Positions 47,035 to 56,721 of a DNA stretch of 64,000 nucleotides are shown piece after piece. The stretch is from contig NZ_BBWW01000001.1 in assembly GCF_001485215.1 (NCBI RefSeq), positions 1,240,001 through 1,304,000 of the forward strand, written 5' to 3'. A model generated the notes under the pieces. That model worked only from the letters and a program-made list of their open reading frames with translations, did not search any database and was not told the DNA's origin. The DNA comes from Leptolyngbya sp. NIES-2104. Its GTDB lineage: Bacteria > Cyanobacteriota > Cyanobacteriia > Leptolyngbyales > Leptolyngbyaceae. How positions within the stretch are numbered: position 1 is the stretch's first letter; each line of letters opens with the position of its first letter. The position numbers were made by a program, and so were the translations under genes.

Positions 47035-47062
47035 TTGACTTCCCGATTTAGAGTGCTAGACT
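47035..47062 (+). promoter_or_regulatory. Candidate sigma-70 promoter of the carboxylase operon
   Basis: TTGACT (47035-47040), 16 bp, TAGACT (47057-47062), about 58 bp before the riboswitch. The NtcA-like site lies 63 bp upstream of the -35 and could affect both arms. Confidence 0.5.
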
Positions 47063-47119
47063 AACGAGGAGTTAAGCAGATTAACGATTAAGAATTGCAA
47101 GCTAAATAGGGGTAAGCTT

Positions 47120-47210
47120 CTAGGGTTCCGATTCGATCCGAATGACTGGACCGAGAGAAGCAGCCGGATCTAAAGATTCGGTCACACGGCGGGATAAAAG
47201 CCCGGGAGAG
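47120..47210 (+). ncRNA. Guanidine-I (ykkC) riboswitch, carboxylase arm
   Basis: CTAGGGTTCCG, then ACTGGACCGAGAGAAGC, then ACACGGCGGGATAAAAG and CCCGGGAGAG follow the guanidine-I consensus; the variable stem between is CCGGATC/GATTCGG-like. It heads the two DUF1989 genes and the carboxylase. It is one of two copies in the 0.6-kb divergent region. Confidence 0.95.
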
Positions 47211-47254
47211 CCATACAGTCGTCTGTCGTGGTATCTCCTGGGCTTCGCTGTTTT
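47198..47254 (+). terminator. Riboswitch terminator (carboxylase arm)
   Basis: AAGCCCGGGAGAGCCATA pairs with TGGTATCTCCTGGGCTT, followed by GCTGTTTT. The left side is the conserved 3' part of the aptamer, so terminator and ligand-bound aptamer exclude each other. Confidence 0.75.
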
Positions 47255-47286
47255 GAGTCGGAACCGTTCAGATTCTGGAGAATGCT

Positions 47287-48018
47287 ATGGTGCAAACTGT
47301 TTCTACACCGATGACGACGATCGATCCAAGCCTGATTTTGCTCGATGAAAAGCTACCCGGTGGCGCGTACTGGCATTCGGTGATTCAGCGAGGCAACACG
47401 CTGCGGATCACTGATTTAGAAGGATCTCAGGGAGTCTCGATCGTGTGCTACAACGCGGATAATGCGATCGAGCGATTAAACGTGGCAGATACCTCGAAGA
47501 TTCAGTTCAATGCGTTTCTACAAAAAGGAAAGCTGCTTTATTCAGACATGGGACGAGTGTTGTTTTCCATCACCGAAGACACATCTGGCTATCATGACTT
47601 GATTTGTGGCTGTAGCAATGCAGCAAGCAACACCGCAAAGTATGGAGAAGGTGACTTTAACAATTCGCGCAATAACTTTCTGAAAGCACTCGGCAAACGA
47701 GGGTTGACCCGCAAAGATTTGATGCCGAACGTGAATTTGTTCAGTCGTGTTGCGATCGCTCCGAATGGTGATTTGAAGTACGTTGAAGGAGTCGAGCAGC
47801 CTGGAAGCTTTGTCGATTTGCGGGCAGAAATGAATGTATTAGTGATCGTGTCGAACTGTCCACATGTCTTGTATCCGAGCAATGAGTACAAGCCAAAATC
47901 AATTCAATTAACCGTTTGGAAGTCTCCGGCTCCGAGCGAGGATGATTTGTGTCGAACCTCTTGCCCAGAAGCGATTCGCGCTTTTCAGAACACTGATGCT
48001 TTGTTTGCTCAAGTCTAG
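47287..48018 (+). CDS. DUF1989 protein UAAP1 (carboxyguanidine deiminase subunit)
   Basis: 243 residues with TGGAG before ATG. DUF1989 (urea-carboxylase-associated) signatures: RGNTLRITDLEGSQGVSIVCYNA, GCSNAASNTAKYGEG with the metal-binding Cys, DLRAEMNVLVIVSNCPH. It and the next protein are paralogues; together they are known as the CgdAB-type deiminase that hydrolyses carboxyguanidine to allophanate and ammonia. First gene after the riboswitch. Confidence 0.9.
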   Translation: MVQTVSTPMTTIDPSLILLDEKLPGGAYWHSVIQRGNTLRITDLEGSQGVSIVCYNADNAIERLNVADTSKIQFNAFLQKGKLLYSDMGRVLFSITEDTSGYHDLICGCSNAASNTAKYGEGDFNNSRNNFLKALGKRGLTRKDLMPNVNLFSRVAIAPNGDLKYVEGVEQPGSFVDLRAEMNVLVIVSNCPHVLYPSNEYKPKSIQLTVWKSPAPSEDDLCRTSCPEAIRAFQNTDALFAQV

Positions 48019-48038
48019 ATTAATGGGAGAACATCACA

Positions 48039-48680
48039 ATGGTTGCGACACTTCAAACAAAACTTGATCCGGCTTCTGCAATTTATGATGAGGTTGTTCC
48101 TGCCCGTCAGCCTTGGTCGCGGATTCTGAAAAAAGGTCAAACGCTGCGGATTATTGATCTGATGGGCAATCAGGCAGTAGATACCCTGTTTTACAATGCT
48201 CATGATTCATCTGAGCGGTATAGCGCTCCTGATACGGTGGTTCGTCAAGGCAACATTTTTATCACCACGGGGACGCAGTTGATCTCGAACGAAGGAAACG
48301 TGATGGCGACGATTACCGATGATGAGTGTGGCAAGCACGACACGATCGGGGGAGCTTGCAGTATGGAAAGTAACTCGGTGCGGTACGGGTTACATAAAAA
48401 GCATCTTCATGCTTGTGTTGAGAACTATTTGCTGGAACTGAGCAAGTATGAAATGAACAAGCGCGATTTAGTTAGCAACATCAATTTCTACATGAACGTT
48501 CCGGTGAACGAGGACGGACGCTTAGAGATTGTAGATGGCATTTCTGAAGCGGGCAAGATTGTAGAACTGCGGGCAGAAATGGATTTGATGGTGTTGATTT
48601 CTAACTGTCCTCAAGTTAACAATCCTTGTAATGCTTATAATCCGACTCCGATTCGGTTGATCATTTGGGATGCAGCATAG
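48039..48680 (+). CDS. DUF1989 protein UAAP2 (carboxyguanidine deiminase subunit)
   Basis: 213 residues. Shares with the upstream paralogue RILKKGQTLRIIDLMGNQAVDTLFYNA, GACSMESNSVRYG and ELRAEMDLMVLISNCPQ; the Cys of GACSMESN is a likely metal ligand. It begins 20 bp after the previous stop (GGGAGA upstream) and forms the heteromeric deiminase with it. Known from guanidine-degradation operons under ykkC control. Confidence 0.9.
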   Translation: MVATLQTKLDPASAIYDEVVPARQPWSRILKKGQTLRIIDLMGNQAVDTLFYNAHDSSERYSAPDTVVRQGNIFITTGTQLISNEGNVMATITDDECGKHDTIGGACSMESNSVRYGLHKKHLHACVENYLLELSKYEMNKRDLVSNINFYMNVPVNEDGRLEIVDGISEAGKIVELRAEMDLMVLISNCPQVNNPCNAYNPTPIRLIIWDAA

Positions 48681-48703
48681 TCAAACAAACAAGGACTTTC
48701 AAA

Positions 48704-48729
48704 GGGAGTAGAATTACTGTTCTACTCCC
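48704..48729 (+). other. Intercistronic hairpin in the carboxylase operon
   Basis: GGGAGTAGAA and TTCTACTCCC pair around a 6-nt loop in the 77-bp gap before the carboxylase. Without a T-tract it probably sets mRNA processing or stoichiometry rather than termination. Confidence 0.55.
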
Positions 48730-48757
48730 TGCATTGTTGTGATTGAGCAGGAAAAGT

Positions 48758-51700
48758 ATGTTCAGCAAAGTTCTCGTTGCTAATCGGGGTGAGATTGCGT
48801 GTCGAGTGATTCGCACTCTCGATCGATTAAACATTGCTTCGGTTGCGGTTTACTCGGATGCCGATGTTCACGCTCAACACGTAGCAATGGCAACAGAAGC
48901 TGTCAACATCGGGACGGCTCCGGTAGCAGAGAGCTACTTGAAGTACGATCGCATTCTTCAAGTAGCCAAGCAAACGGGCGCAGAAGCGATTCATCCTGGC
49001 TATGGATTTTTGAGCGAGAATGCTGAATTTGCCGAGGCGTGTGAGGCAGCAGGAATTGTATTCATTGGTCCGACTCCTGAACAACTGCGCTGCTTTGGAC
49101 TGAAGCACACGGCGCGAGAAATTGCTCAACAGAATCAAGTGCCGATGTTGTCGGGTAGTTCGCTGCTAGAGAGCTTAGAGCAGGCGCAAACGGTGGCAAA
49201 CACGATCGCATATCCGGTGATGCTCAAGAGTACCGCAGGCGGTGGTGGAATCGGGATGCAGGTGTGTATGAACGACGCTGAACTATCCGATGCGTATGAA
49301 AAAGTACAGCGCTTAAGTCGATCGAACTTTCAGCAAAGCGGCATTTTTCTAGAAAAGTATATTGAGACAGCAAGACACCTTGAAGTTCAAATCTTCGGAG
49401 ATGGAACCGGAACCGTGATTGCACTCGGTGAGCGAGATTGTTCGACCCAGCGCCGCAATCAGAAAGTAATCGAAGAAACACCCGCACCCGGAATCACCGA
49501 TGAACTCAGACGAGAATTGCTCGAAGCAGCGGTTCGATTGGGAAAAGCAGTCAACTATCGATCGGCAGGAACAGTCGAATATGTGTTTGATGTCGAGACG
49601 CAACAGTTTTATTTTCTTGAAGTCAACACCCGTTTGCAGGTTGAACACGGAGTCACTGAAGAAGTTAATAGAATCGATTTGGTTGAATGGATGATTCGAG
49701 TCGCAGCGGGTGAAACTGAATTTCTCAAAACTTATCAACATCGCCCCCAAGGTCATTCGATTCAAGTGCGAATCTATGCGGAAGATGCCAACAAGAACTT
49801 TCAGCCGAGTTCTGGATTGCTCAATGCTGTGAATTTTCCTGATTTGATTCGGATCGATTCATGGATCGAAGCGGGAACAGAAGTCACACCCTTCTATGAT
49901 CCGCTGCTGGCAAAAGTGATTGTTCATGGAGATTATCGACCTTGCGCGATCGCACAACTGCAAACCGTGTTAGAGCATTCCACGATCGCAGGTATCGAAA
50001 CGAATTTAGACTATCTGCGCCAAGTCATCACGTCTGCACAATTTCAAGCAGGAACCGTAAGCACGAAGTTTCTTCAGTCGTTTGCATATCAGCCGACGAC
50101 GATCGACCTTCTAGAGCCTGGAACCTACACGACTGTCCAAGACTATCCAGGACGAGTCGGCTACTGGAATATTGGCGTACCTCCATCGGGACCGCTCGAT
50201 CATTTTGCCTTTCGAGTCGCCAATCAAATTGTTGGTAATCCTGAATCTGCGGCGGGTTTGGAATGTACAGCCACAGGTCCGACGTTGCGATTTAACTGTG
50301 ATACAACGATCGCACTCACAGGCGCGGTGATGCAAGCGACGCTCAACGGGCAGCCTGTCGAGTATTGGACAGCAATTCCAGTGCCCGCAGGCAGCACGCT
50401 CAAGCTTAAAGGCATTCAAGGGGCTGGCTATCGAACTTACATCGCTTTTCAGAACGGGTTAGATGTGCCGGAATATTTAGGAAGTCGATCGACGTTTACG
50501 CTAGGAAAATTTGGCGGACATGCCGGACGAACTCTAAGAACCGGGGATGTGCTGCATATCGAGAAAAGTGATGTTCAAATTCAATCTCAGCACTGTTCAC
50601 CGGAACTGATTTCACAGTACAAAGAACAATGTTCTGATCGATGGCAAATTGGTGTTCTCTACGGACCGCATGGCGCACCGGATTTCTTCACGCCCGAAGA
50701 CATTGAGACGTTTTTCTCAACCGATTGGATCATCCATCACAACTCTGCTCGAACAGGAATTCGACTGATCGGACCCAAACCCAACTGGGCACGAACTGAC
50801 GGCGGAGAAGCAGGCTTACATCCGTCTAATATTCACGATAATGCTTATGCGATCGGGACAATCGATTTTACCGGAGATATGCCGATTATTCTCGCGCACG
50901 ATGGTCCCAGTCTCGGTGGTTTTGTGTGTCCTGCTACGATCGTCCAGTCTGAACTGTGGAAAATCGGACAGTTAAAACCGGGTGATACGGTGCGATTTTA
51001 TCAGTTCACTGCGGATGCAGCCCGCGATCAAGAACTCGCTCAAGATCAAGCGATCGCAACCCTCACACCGCTGCCAAAATCGGCTCCACTTCAAGTCACA
51101 CAACAGTCTCCGATTCTTCAGCAGAGTCTTGATGCTGATCAAATTCCCGTCACTTATCGTCAAGCGGGAGATAAATATCTTCTGGTCGAATACGGCGATC
51201 TGGTGCTTGATCTAAATTTACGATTCTGTGTTCATGCACTGATTGAATGGCTCACAGCGAATCACATTCCAGGAATTATCGACCTCACACCGGGAATCCG
51301 ATCGCTTCAAATTCACTACGATAGCCGGATCATTCCCGTTCAAGAACTGATTGCCCTTTTAACTCAAGCAGAATCAGAACTTCCAAACATCGATCGTATC
51401 GAAGTTCCGACGCGCATTGTTCATCTGCCGCTATCTTGGGATGATGAATCGACTCAGTTAGCGATTCAGAAGTACATACAATCGGTACGCTCCGATGCGC
51501 CTTGGTGTCCGAGCAATATTGAATTTATTCGACGGATCAATGGCTTAGAGAACATCGAGCAAGTCAAAGAAATTGTATTTAATGCGAGTTACCTTGTCTT
51601 AGGCTTAGGAGATGTCTATCTTGGTGCACCTGTGGCAACCCCGCTTGATCCACGTCATCGCTTAGTCACCACAAAATACAATCCTGCCCGAACTTGGACA

Positions 51701-52375
51701 CCAGAAAACGCGGTCGGGATCGGTGGTGCGTATCTGTGTATCTATGGCATGGAAGGTCCGGGTGGCTATCAGTTTGTGGGGCGGACGGTGCCGATTTGGA
51801 ATCGATACAAGCAAACTGAAGACTTTACGCAACCGTGGTTATTGCGCTTTTTTGATCAAATTCGGTACTATCCGGTTTCAGCAGAGCAACTCTTACACGA
51901 TCGAGAAGCGCTGATTCAAGGCAAGCTCAAACTCAGAATCGAAGAAGAAACCTTTAGTCTGAGAAACTACAATGAATTTCTGCGATCGAATGCCGATGAC
52001 ATTGCAGCGTTTAGAACCAAACAACGCGCAGCATTCCAAGCAGAACGAGATCGATGGGCGGCAGCGGGAGAATTCACTCGCCAAGAAACCCTAGAAGCCG
52101 CACAAACCGATCAAATTGCAGCGCCTGAAATTCAATTGCCTGCCGATAGTGAGGCAGTGGTTGCTCATGTCTCGGCGAATGTCTGGCAAATTTTAGTCAA
52201 GCCGGGGGATACTGTGGCAGAGGGCGATCGATTAGTGATTCTTGAAGCGATGAAAATGGAGATTGCTATCACAGCAGACGCATCTGGAAGAATCGCTGAT
52301 CTTTACTGCACCCAGGGGCAAACGGTTTCAGCGGGTCAAACTTTGTTAGCGATCGTATTCGATTGCTCCGAATAA
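48758..52375 (+). CDS. Biotin-dependent guanidine/urea carboxylase
   Basis: 1205 residues from ATG 48758 (TTG 15 bp upstream is rejected; AGGA precedes the ATG). Biotin carboxylase with ATP-grasp (1-445: [44 protein letters not shown]), two KipA/KipI-type carboxyltransferase parts (about 450-1010) and a BCCP with biotinylated K1166 in LEAMKMEI. Proteins of this length were long called urea carboxylase; those under guanidine riboswitches carboxylate guanidine to carboxyguanidine. With the deiminase pair it yields allophanate. The allophanate hydrolase domain or gene is not here. Confidence 0.92.
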   Translation: MFSKVLVANRGEIACRVIRTLDRLNIASVAVYSDADVHAQHVAMATEAVNIGTAPVAESYLKYDRILQVAKQTGAEAIHPGYGFLSENAEFAEACEAAGIVFIGPTPEQLRCFGLKHTAREIAQQNQVPMLSGSSLLESLEQAQTVANTIAYPVMLKSTAGGGGIGMQVCMNDAELSDAYEKVQRLSRSNFQQSGIFLEKYIETARHLEVQIFGDGTGTVIALGERDCSTQRRNQKVIEETPAPGITDELRRELLEAAVRLGKAVNYRSAGTVEYVFDVETQQFYFLEVNTRLQVEHGVTEEVNRIDLVEWMIRVAAGETEFLKTYQHRPQGHSIQVRIYAEDANKNFQPSSGLLNAVNFPDLIRIDSWIEAGTEVTPFYDPLLAKVIVHGDYRPCAIAQLQTVLEHSTIAGIETNLDYLRQVITSAQFQAGTVSTKFLQSFAYQPTTIDLLEPGTYTTVQDYPGRVGYWNIGVPPSGPLDHFAFRVANQIVGNPESAAGLECTATGPTLRFNCDTTIALTGAVMQATLNGQPVEYWTAIPVPAGSTLKLKGIQGAGYRTYIAFQNGLDVPEYLGSRSTFTLGKFGGHAGRTLRTGDVLHIEKSDVQIQSQHCSPELISQYKEQCSDRWQIGVLYGPHGAPDFFTPEDIETFFSTDWIIHHNSARTGIRLIGPKPNWARTDGGEAGLHPSNIHDNAYAIGTIDFTGDMPIILAHDGPSLGGFVCPATIVQSELWKIGQLKPGDTVRFYQFTADAARDQELAQDQAIATLTPLPKSAPLQVTQQSPILQQSLDADQIPVTYRQAGDKYLLVEYGDLVLDLNLRFCVHALIEWLTANHIPGIIDLTPGIRSLQIHYDSRIIPVQELIALLTQAESELPNIDRIEVPTRIVHLPLSWDDESTQLAIQKYIQSVRSDAPWCPSNIEFIRRINGLENIEQVKEIVFNASYLVLGLGDVYLGAPVATPLDPRHRLVTTKYNPARTWTPENAVGIGGAYLCIYGMEGPGGYQFVGRTVPIWNRYKQTEDFTQPWLLRFFDQIRYYPVSAEQLLHDREALIQGKLKLRIEEETFSLRNYNEFLRSNADDIAAFRTKQRAAFQAERDRWAAAGEFTRQETLEAAQTDQIAAPEIQLPADSEAVVAHVSANVWQILVKPGDTVAEGDRLVILEAMKMEIAITADASGRIADLYCTQGQTVSAGQTLLAIVFDCSE

Positions 52376-52391
52376 GACTCAAGAAATTTCG

Positions 52392-53744
52392 CTATTCCGT
52401 TGTACAGCGATCCAGCATCTCCCGAAAATATTGCTGATATAGCTGACAACTCACGATCGCTTCGTTGCCTGATTGATGAATCAATCCCATGCTGGTCAAC
52501 TTGTGAGCAAGCGTGGATTCTGTGTGAATTGGCTCAGTCGCACCTAAGAGTCTCCCGAACGCATGAGCTAAGGCAGGCTGTTCCTGAAGCGTGACCCAGT
52601 GACGCTGTAAATGGTGTTGATAGATGCCCGTCGAAGTCGGCGCAACTTCGAGCAATCGATCGAGCGTCAACTCGCCTCGACTGAGATAGTAAAGTGCAAC
52701 GTGAATCAGGGCAGGATGTCCGCCGACTAAATTCATCAGTTGGTGAGCTGCGTTGTTACTCTCCCAGTCGAGATGATAGCGCTGCGCGAGTTGTTGAACT
52801 TGCTCTAGCGTGAAGCTGGTTAACTGAGCCGCAAACCCAACGTTAAAGGGTGACTGATTCAGTTGAAGCGGCACGTACACCTCGGTTGAATGCACCATAA
52901 TCAGACGGAAATTCTGCCAGATTGGGAGCCGTTTTGCTTCTTCATACCAAGACCGCAACAAGGGTAGGACATCTTGGGCAACCAGCGGATGCTCAAAAAG
53001 CTGGTTGACTTCATCCAACGCTAAAACGAGCGGAACCTTGAGTTGAGATAAGAGATAGTTGCGAAAGTAAAGGGTGCAACTGACTTTGCTACCAATATCA
53101 TCGTCCCAGTATTCGTCGAGTTTAGGTTCGAGTTGTAACTGATGTGACACACTCACACAGAGCCAGCGCAAAAAGCGATTCAGGTCATCGCAAATCGCAC
53201 GATCGATCTGTTCTAAACTCAGGTAAACCGTGCGATATTCCCGTTGATCAAGCTGATGCAATACCTGTAAAAGCAAAGAAGTTTTTCCCATTTCTTTGGG
53301 CGCTTTTACTCGCACCAAGGCTCCAGGTTTTTGGAGTTCTTCAAAGACTTGGGTTTCGATCGGCGGGCGGGCGATGTAGAAAGGAGAGTTGACCGCGATC
53401 GGACCACTGGGAAACGACGGTAACGCGCTTGGGGCAACCGGAGGCGTATAGGACTTCGGTGGACGAGTTTCTGAGGTGGACTGAGCCACAAGGGATTCTA
53501 GAATGATGCGACAGTTTTTCTTCGTGAGGCGTTGACCTGCCAGTTGAGACAGCCGATGAAGCAATTCTGGAGCCACGACATTGGTGAGATAACCAGGACT
53601 ATAGCCGATTTCGTCGGCAATCTGGCTATAGGTCTGATACTGCCAAATTCCTTGAAGCAGCAGCGTTTCTGTAGAATTTAATGGGCGATTGTTGCCAGAA
53701 ACGAGTTCGCGATTGAGAATCTCAAAAAGATGATCCAGCTTCAT
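52392..53744 (-). CDS. HTH-AAA-like ATPase (vMAP-type)
   Basis: 450 residues from ATG 53744; a longer frame start at 53885 runs through the repeat leader and is rejected. The N-terminus (MKLDHLFEILNRELV...YSQIADEIGYSPGYL) is an HTH-like unit of the type at the start of cyanobacterial AAA-like/WD or vWA-MoxR-associated proteins. The AAA-like domain has a variant Walker A (KAPKEMGKTSLL) and Walker B LVLALDEVNQLF. C-terminal winged/helical region completes a STAND-like architecture. Convergent with the carboxylase. It is divergent from the AAA-CHASE2 gene and shares its leader. Likely a signalling switch; partner unknown. Confidence 0.72.
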   Translation of the reverse strand: MKLDHLFEILNRELVSGNNRPLNSTETLLLQGIWQYQTYSQIADEIGYSPGYLTNVVAPELLHRLSQLAGQRLTKKNCRIILESLVAQSTSETRPPKSYTPPVAPSALPSFPSGPIAVNSPFYIARPPIETQVFEELQKPGALVRVKAPKEMGKTSLLLQVLHQLDQREYRTVYLSLEQIDRAICDDLNRFLRWLCVSVSHQLQLEPKLDEYWDDDIGSKVSCTLYFRNYLLSQLKVPLVLALDEVNQLFEHPLVAQDVLPLLRSWYEEAKRLPIWQNFRLIMVHSTEVYVPLQLNQSPFNVGFAAQLTSFTLEQVQQLAQRYHLDWESNNAAHQLMNLVGGHPALIHVALYYLSRGELTLDRLLEVAPTSTGIYQHHLQRHWVTLQEQPALAHAFGRLLGATEPIHTESTLAHKLTSMGLIHQSGNEAIVSCQLYQQYFREMLDRCTTE

Positions 53745-53762
53745 AGAGAACCGCCCCCATAG

Positions 53763-53963
53763 ATGAATGTGACAAGTCTTGAACCAGCGATGACCACAAC
53801 TTATCTCGCTTATCCTCCGCAATTCAATCACACTGAAAAGCAATTTATGAGTTTTTTCATGAGTTTTTTTATGAGGTTTCAGCATTTAATTATTAAGCAT
53901 AAGGGATTAAATGAGGAAAGGGTTCCTAAAGTCATAGAGAACGGAGAAAGCTGTGTGATATGA
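53763..53963 (+). CDS. Possible leader ORF before the CHASE2 gene
   Basis: 66 codons containing the ATGAG repeat; the stop overlaps the CHASE2 ATG in an ATGA junction, which would allow coupled translation. The peptide is short of a hydrophobic core and no ribosome site is evident, so it may only be a leader. Confidence 0.25.
   Translation: MNVTSLEPAMTTTYLAYPPQFNHTEKQFMSFFMSFFMRFQHLIIKHKGLNEERVPKVIENGESCVI
53846..53881. repeat. ATGAG 12-bp-phased repeat, copy 1
   Basis: ATGAGTTTTTTC, ATGAGTTTTTTT, ATGAGGTTTCAG: three units in perfect 12-bp phase in the divergent leader of the HTH-AAA and AAA-CHASE2 genes, 114 bp before the CHASE2 ATG. Confidence 0.65.
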
Positions 53964-56638
53964 ATAACTACCAGATTGGGGGCAGCCTCCGTTGGAATGA
54001 TCCGAACTATGTGAGGCGACAGGCAGATCTCGATCTCGATCGCGCTTTAAGTACGGGGCAGTTTTGCTACATTTTTAATGCTCGGCAAATGGGCAAATCT
54101 AGCCTGATGGTGCGTGCCTTTCATCAACTTCAGGATCTAGGGGTTGCTTGTGCTGCGATCGATCTGTCCCGGATTGGCAGTCAAAATGTGACGCTAGAGC
54201 AGTGGTACAAGGGATTAGCGGTTGAGCTTTGGCAAGCGTTTGATTTGGTGCAGTCGGTCAATCTGAAAACCTGGTGGCAGGAACGGCAGGATCTGTCTCC
54301 GGTGCAACGATTGGGACAATGGATCGAAACCGTTCTTTTAGTTGAAGTGAAGACTGCGGATCGATCGCGTCCAAATTTAGTGATTTTTCTCGATGAGGTC
54401 GATAGTGTTTGTAGTTTAGAATTCTCGATGCAGGATTTTTTCGCCCTGATTCGCGCTTGCTATAATCGCCGCAGTCTTGATCCAGAGTATCAACGACTTA
54501 CATTCGCTTTGTTGGGGGTAGCAAGACCTTCAGATCTAATCACGGATTCCCAGCGAACACCGTTTAATATTGGAACCGCGATCGCGCTCGATGGCTTTCA
54601 GTTGTCCGAAGCTCAACCATTAGCGCAAGGTTTAACGGATGCGGTCAACAATCCTCAACTCGCACTTGAAGAAATTCTGACTTGGACGGGTGGACAGCCT
54701 TTTCTAACACAGAAATTATGTCGATTCGTTGTAGAACAATCGCGGTCAACTTCAGACGATCGTTCTCACATCACGGAGATCGTACAGCAGTTCATTCTGC
54801 AATCTTGGGAATTCCAGGATGAGCCGGAACACTTGAGAACGATTCGCGATCGCTTGCTCAGCAACCCGGAGCGATCAATCAAGCGACTTGGACTGTATCA
54901 ACAAGTGCTAGATACAGTTGTTCCTTTTGATGGCAGCGATGAACAGATTGAACTTTTGTTATCGGGGTTAGTGTCAAATCAGCGAGGGCAACTGGTGGTC
55001 AAAAACCCGATTTATCGCGCCATTTTTCATCGAGATTGGGTAAGCCAACAACTAAGCTATCTTCGCCCTTACGCGCCGCTCTGCGAGACCTGGATTGCTA
55101 GTGGAAAACAAGAGACTGCTTGCTTATTACGGGGTGAATCGTTGCAAGATGCACTCGCTTGGGCATTGGGAAAAAGTCTCGCGGATCAAGACTATCAGTT
55201 TTTAGGAGCTAGTCAGGAGCTTGCCAAGCGAGAAGCTCAACTCGCATTAGAAGCCGTTGAGCAGGCAAATCACATTTTGGCAGGAGCAAGACAGAAAGCC
55301 AATCAGGAGGTTCCTAAACAGCGGATTCGCTTTCGCTGCATTCCGAAAGTTGCGATCGCAGTGACAGCGCCCGTTCTGCTACTCCGGATCTTAGGATTTC
55401 TGCAAGGCTGGGAATTGAATCTGTTTGATCAGTTTCTGCGGTGGCGACCTGTAGAATCGCGTGATGAACGAATTGCAATTGTGACGATCGAGGAGTCCGA
55501 TTTAAAGCAATTTGGCTATCCGATTCCCGATCGTGTCTTAGCTCAAACAATTAACATTATCAAAGCACAAAAACCACGAGCGATCGGCTTAGATAACTAT
55601 CGAGATTTGCCTGTAGAGCCAGGACATCAAGATCTTGTGCAAGTCTTTCAATCGACACCAAATCTGTTTGGAATTGAGAAAGTTGTCGGGAGCCGAGTCG
55701 CAGCACCTCCTACATTGCGCCGATTGCAGCAGGTTGGTTTTTCTGATCAAGTAGAGGATAGCGATGGAACAGTGCGACGAGCCTTGTTGTCGATTTTGTC
55801 TGACAATAATGCTCAGTACAGTTTAGCGACCCAACTGGCACTACGCTATCTAGAATCTGACAAGATTACGCCTGAGTCGTTAGATTCAGAGGATCAACGC
55901 TTACGGCTGGGTAAAGTGATCTTCGATCGACTAAAGCACAACTCTGGTGGCTATGTCGGTGCGGAAACTGGAGGGTATCAAATTCTTCTGAACTATCGCG
56001 GGACAGAGGCAAATTTTGCCACGTTCTCTTTGCAGCAAGTTCTAAAGCGTCAAATTCCGTCAGAAAGTTTGCGTGGTCGCGTTGTTTTGATTGGAACCAC
56101 CGCAGAAAGTGTCAAAGATGTGTTTCAAACGCCTTACAGCGATCGCTGGATGGGTGCATCTCAGCCAATGCCCGGAGTTGTGCTACACGCTAACATTGTC
56201 AGCCAGCTTTTAAGTGCGGCTTTAGAGGGACGACCGCTGATTCGCCCTTGGTCTGAACCTTTAGAAAGTGCCTGGATTTTAGTCTGGGCAGGAATTGGAG
56301 CCTTGATCAGTTGGCAATTCAAATCTTCAATTCGGTTGATTGTAGGAATTGTGTTCGTGAGTGGTGGACTCGTGGTCGGTTGCTATGGGGCGTTGCTACT
56401 AGGATGGTGGCTACCTGTTGCGCCTGCATTGCTGGGATTGTGGGGAAGTGCGATCGCGCTCTGGCTAGTCACAAACAAACAATTGGATCATCTGCGATTT
56501 CAGCACACTTTGATATTACTATTACAAGCTAAACAAGACTATCCCACGGCTGGACGGATTGCGATCGAGTATTTGAAGCAATCGGAAACCAAGGAAAATC
56601 AAACCGCGATCGAGCAGCAATTAAAACAGCATTTATGA
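53960..56638 (+). CDS. AAA-like ATPase fused to CHASE2 membrane sensor
   Basis: 892 residues. N-terminal AAA-like domain (about 1-370) with Walker A-like IFNARQMGKSSL and Walker B VIFLDEVDSV. A coiled linker and first membrane segment (about 455-475) follow, then CHASE2 (about 480-750: AIVTIEESDLKQFGYPIPDRV, RAIGLDNYRDLPVE, VVLIGTTAESVKDVF) outside the membrane and two more hydrophobic helices (about 770-830). CHASE2 senses unknown extracellular signals. In this fusion the output is the AAA-like ATPase rather than a kinase or cyclase. DUF928 gene follows with an ATGA-type junction. Confidence 0.85.
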   Translation: MNNYQIGGSLRWNDPNYVRRQADLDLDRALSTGQFCYIFNARQMGKSSLMVRAFHQLQDLGVACAAIDLSRIGSQNVTLEQWYKGLAVELWQAFDLVQSVNLKTWWQERQDLSPVQRLGQWIETVLLVEVKTADRSRPNLVIFLDEVDSVCSLEFSMQDFFALIRACYNRRSLDPEYQRLTFALLGVARPSDLITDSQRTPFNIGTAIALDGFQLSEAQPLAQGLTDAVNNPQLALEEILTWTGGQPFLTQKLCRFVVEQSRSTSDDRSHITEIVQQFILQSWEFQDEPEHLRTIRDRLLSNPERSIKRLGLYQQVLDTVVPFDGSDEQIELLLSGLVSNQRGQLVVKNPIYRAIFHRDWVSQQLSYLRPYAPLCETWIASGKQETACLLRGESLQDALAWALGKSLADQDYQFLGASQELAKREAQLALEAVEQANHILAGARQKANQEVPKQRIRFRCIPKVAIAVTAPVLLLRILGFLQGWELNLFDQFLRWRPVESRDERIAIVTIEESDLKQFGYPIPDRVLAQTINIIKAQKPRAIGLDNYRDLPVEPGHQDLVQVFQSTPNLFGIEKVVGSRVAAPPTLRRLQQVGFSDQVEDSDGTVRRALLSILSDNNAQYSLATQLALRYLESDKITPESLDSEDQRLRLGKVIFDRLKHNSGGYVGAETGGYQILLNYRGTEANFATFSLQQVLKRQIPSESLRGRVVLIGTTAESVKDVFQTPYSDRWMGASQPMPGVVLHANIVSQLLSAALEGRPLIRPWSEPLESAWILVWAGIGALISWQFKSSIRLIVGIVFVSGGLVVGCYGALLLGWWLPVAPALLGLWGSAIALWLVTNKQLDHLRFQHTLILLLQAKQDYPTAGRIAIEYLKQSETKENQTAIEQQLKQHL

Positions 56639-56696
56639 GATTTTGTATGAGATTAACAGATATCAACCTTGTCAATTCAATTTTAGGATGGTTGAG
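56635..56696. repeat. ATGAG 12-bp-phased repeat, copy 2 (with 62-bp extended similarity)
   Basis: ATGAGATTTTGT and ATGAGATTAACA in phase, then TCAATTC..TT.TAGGAT.GTTG. The first ATGAG overlaps the CHASE2 stop. About 44 of 62 positions match copy 4 at the same spacing. It ends 25 bp before the DUF928 ATG. Confidence 0.65.
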
Positions 56697-56721
56697 TAGC
56701 TTACTAATTGGGAGAAAGGCG

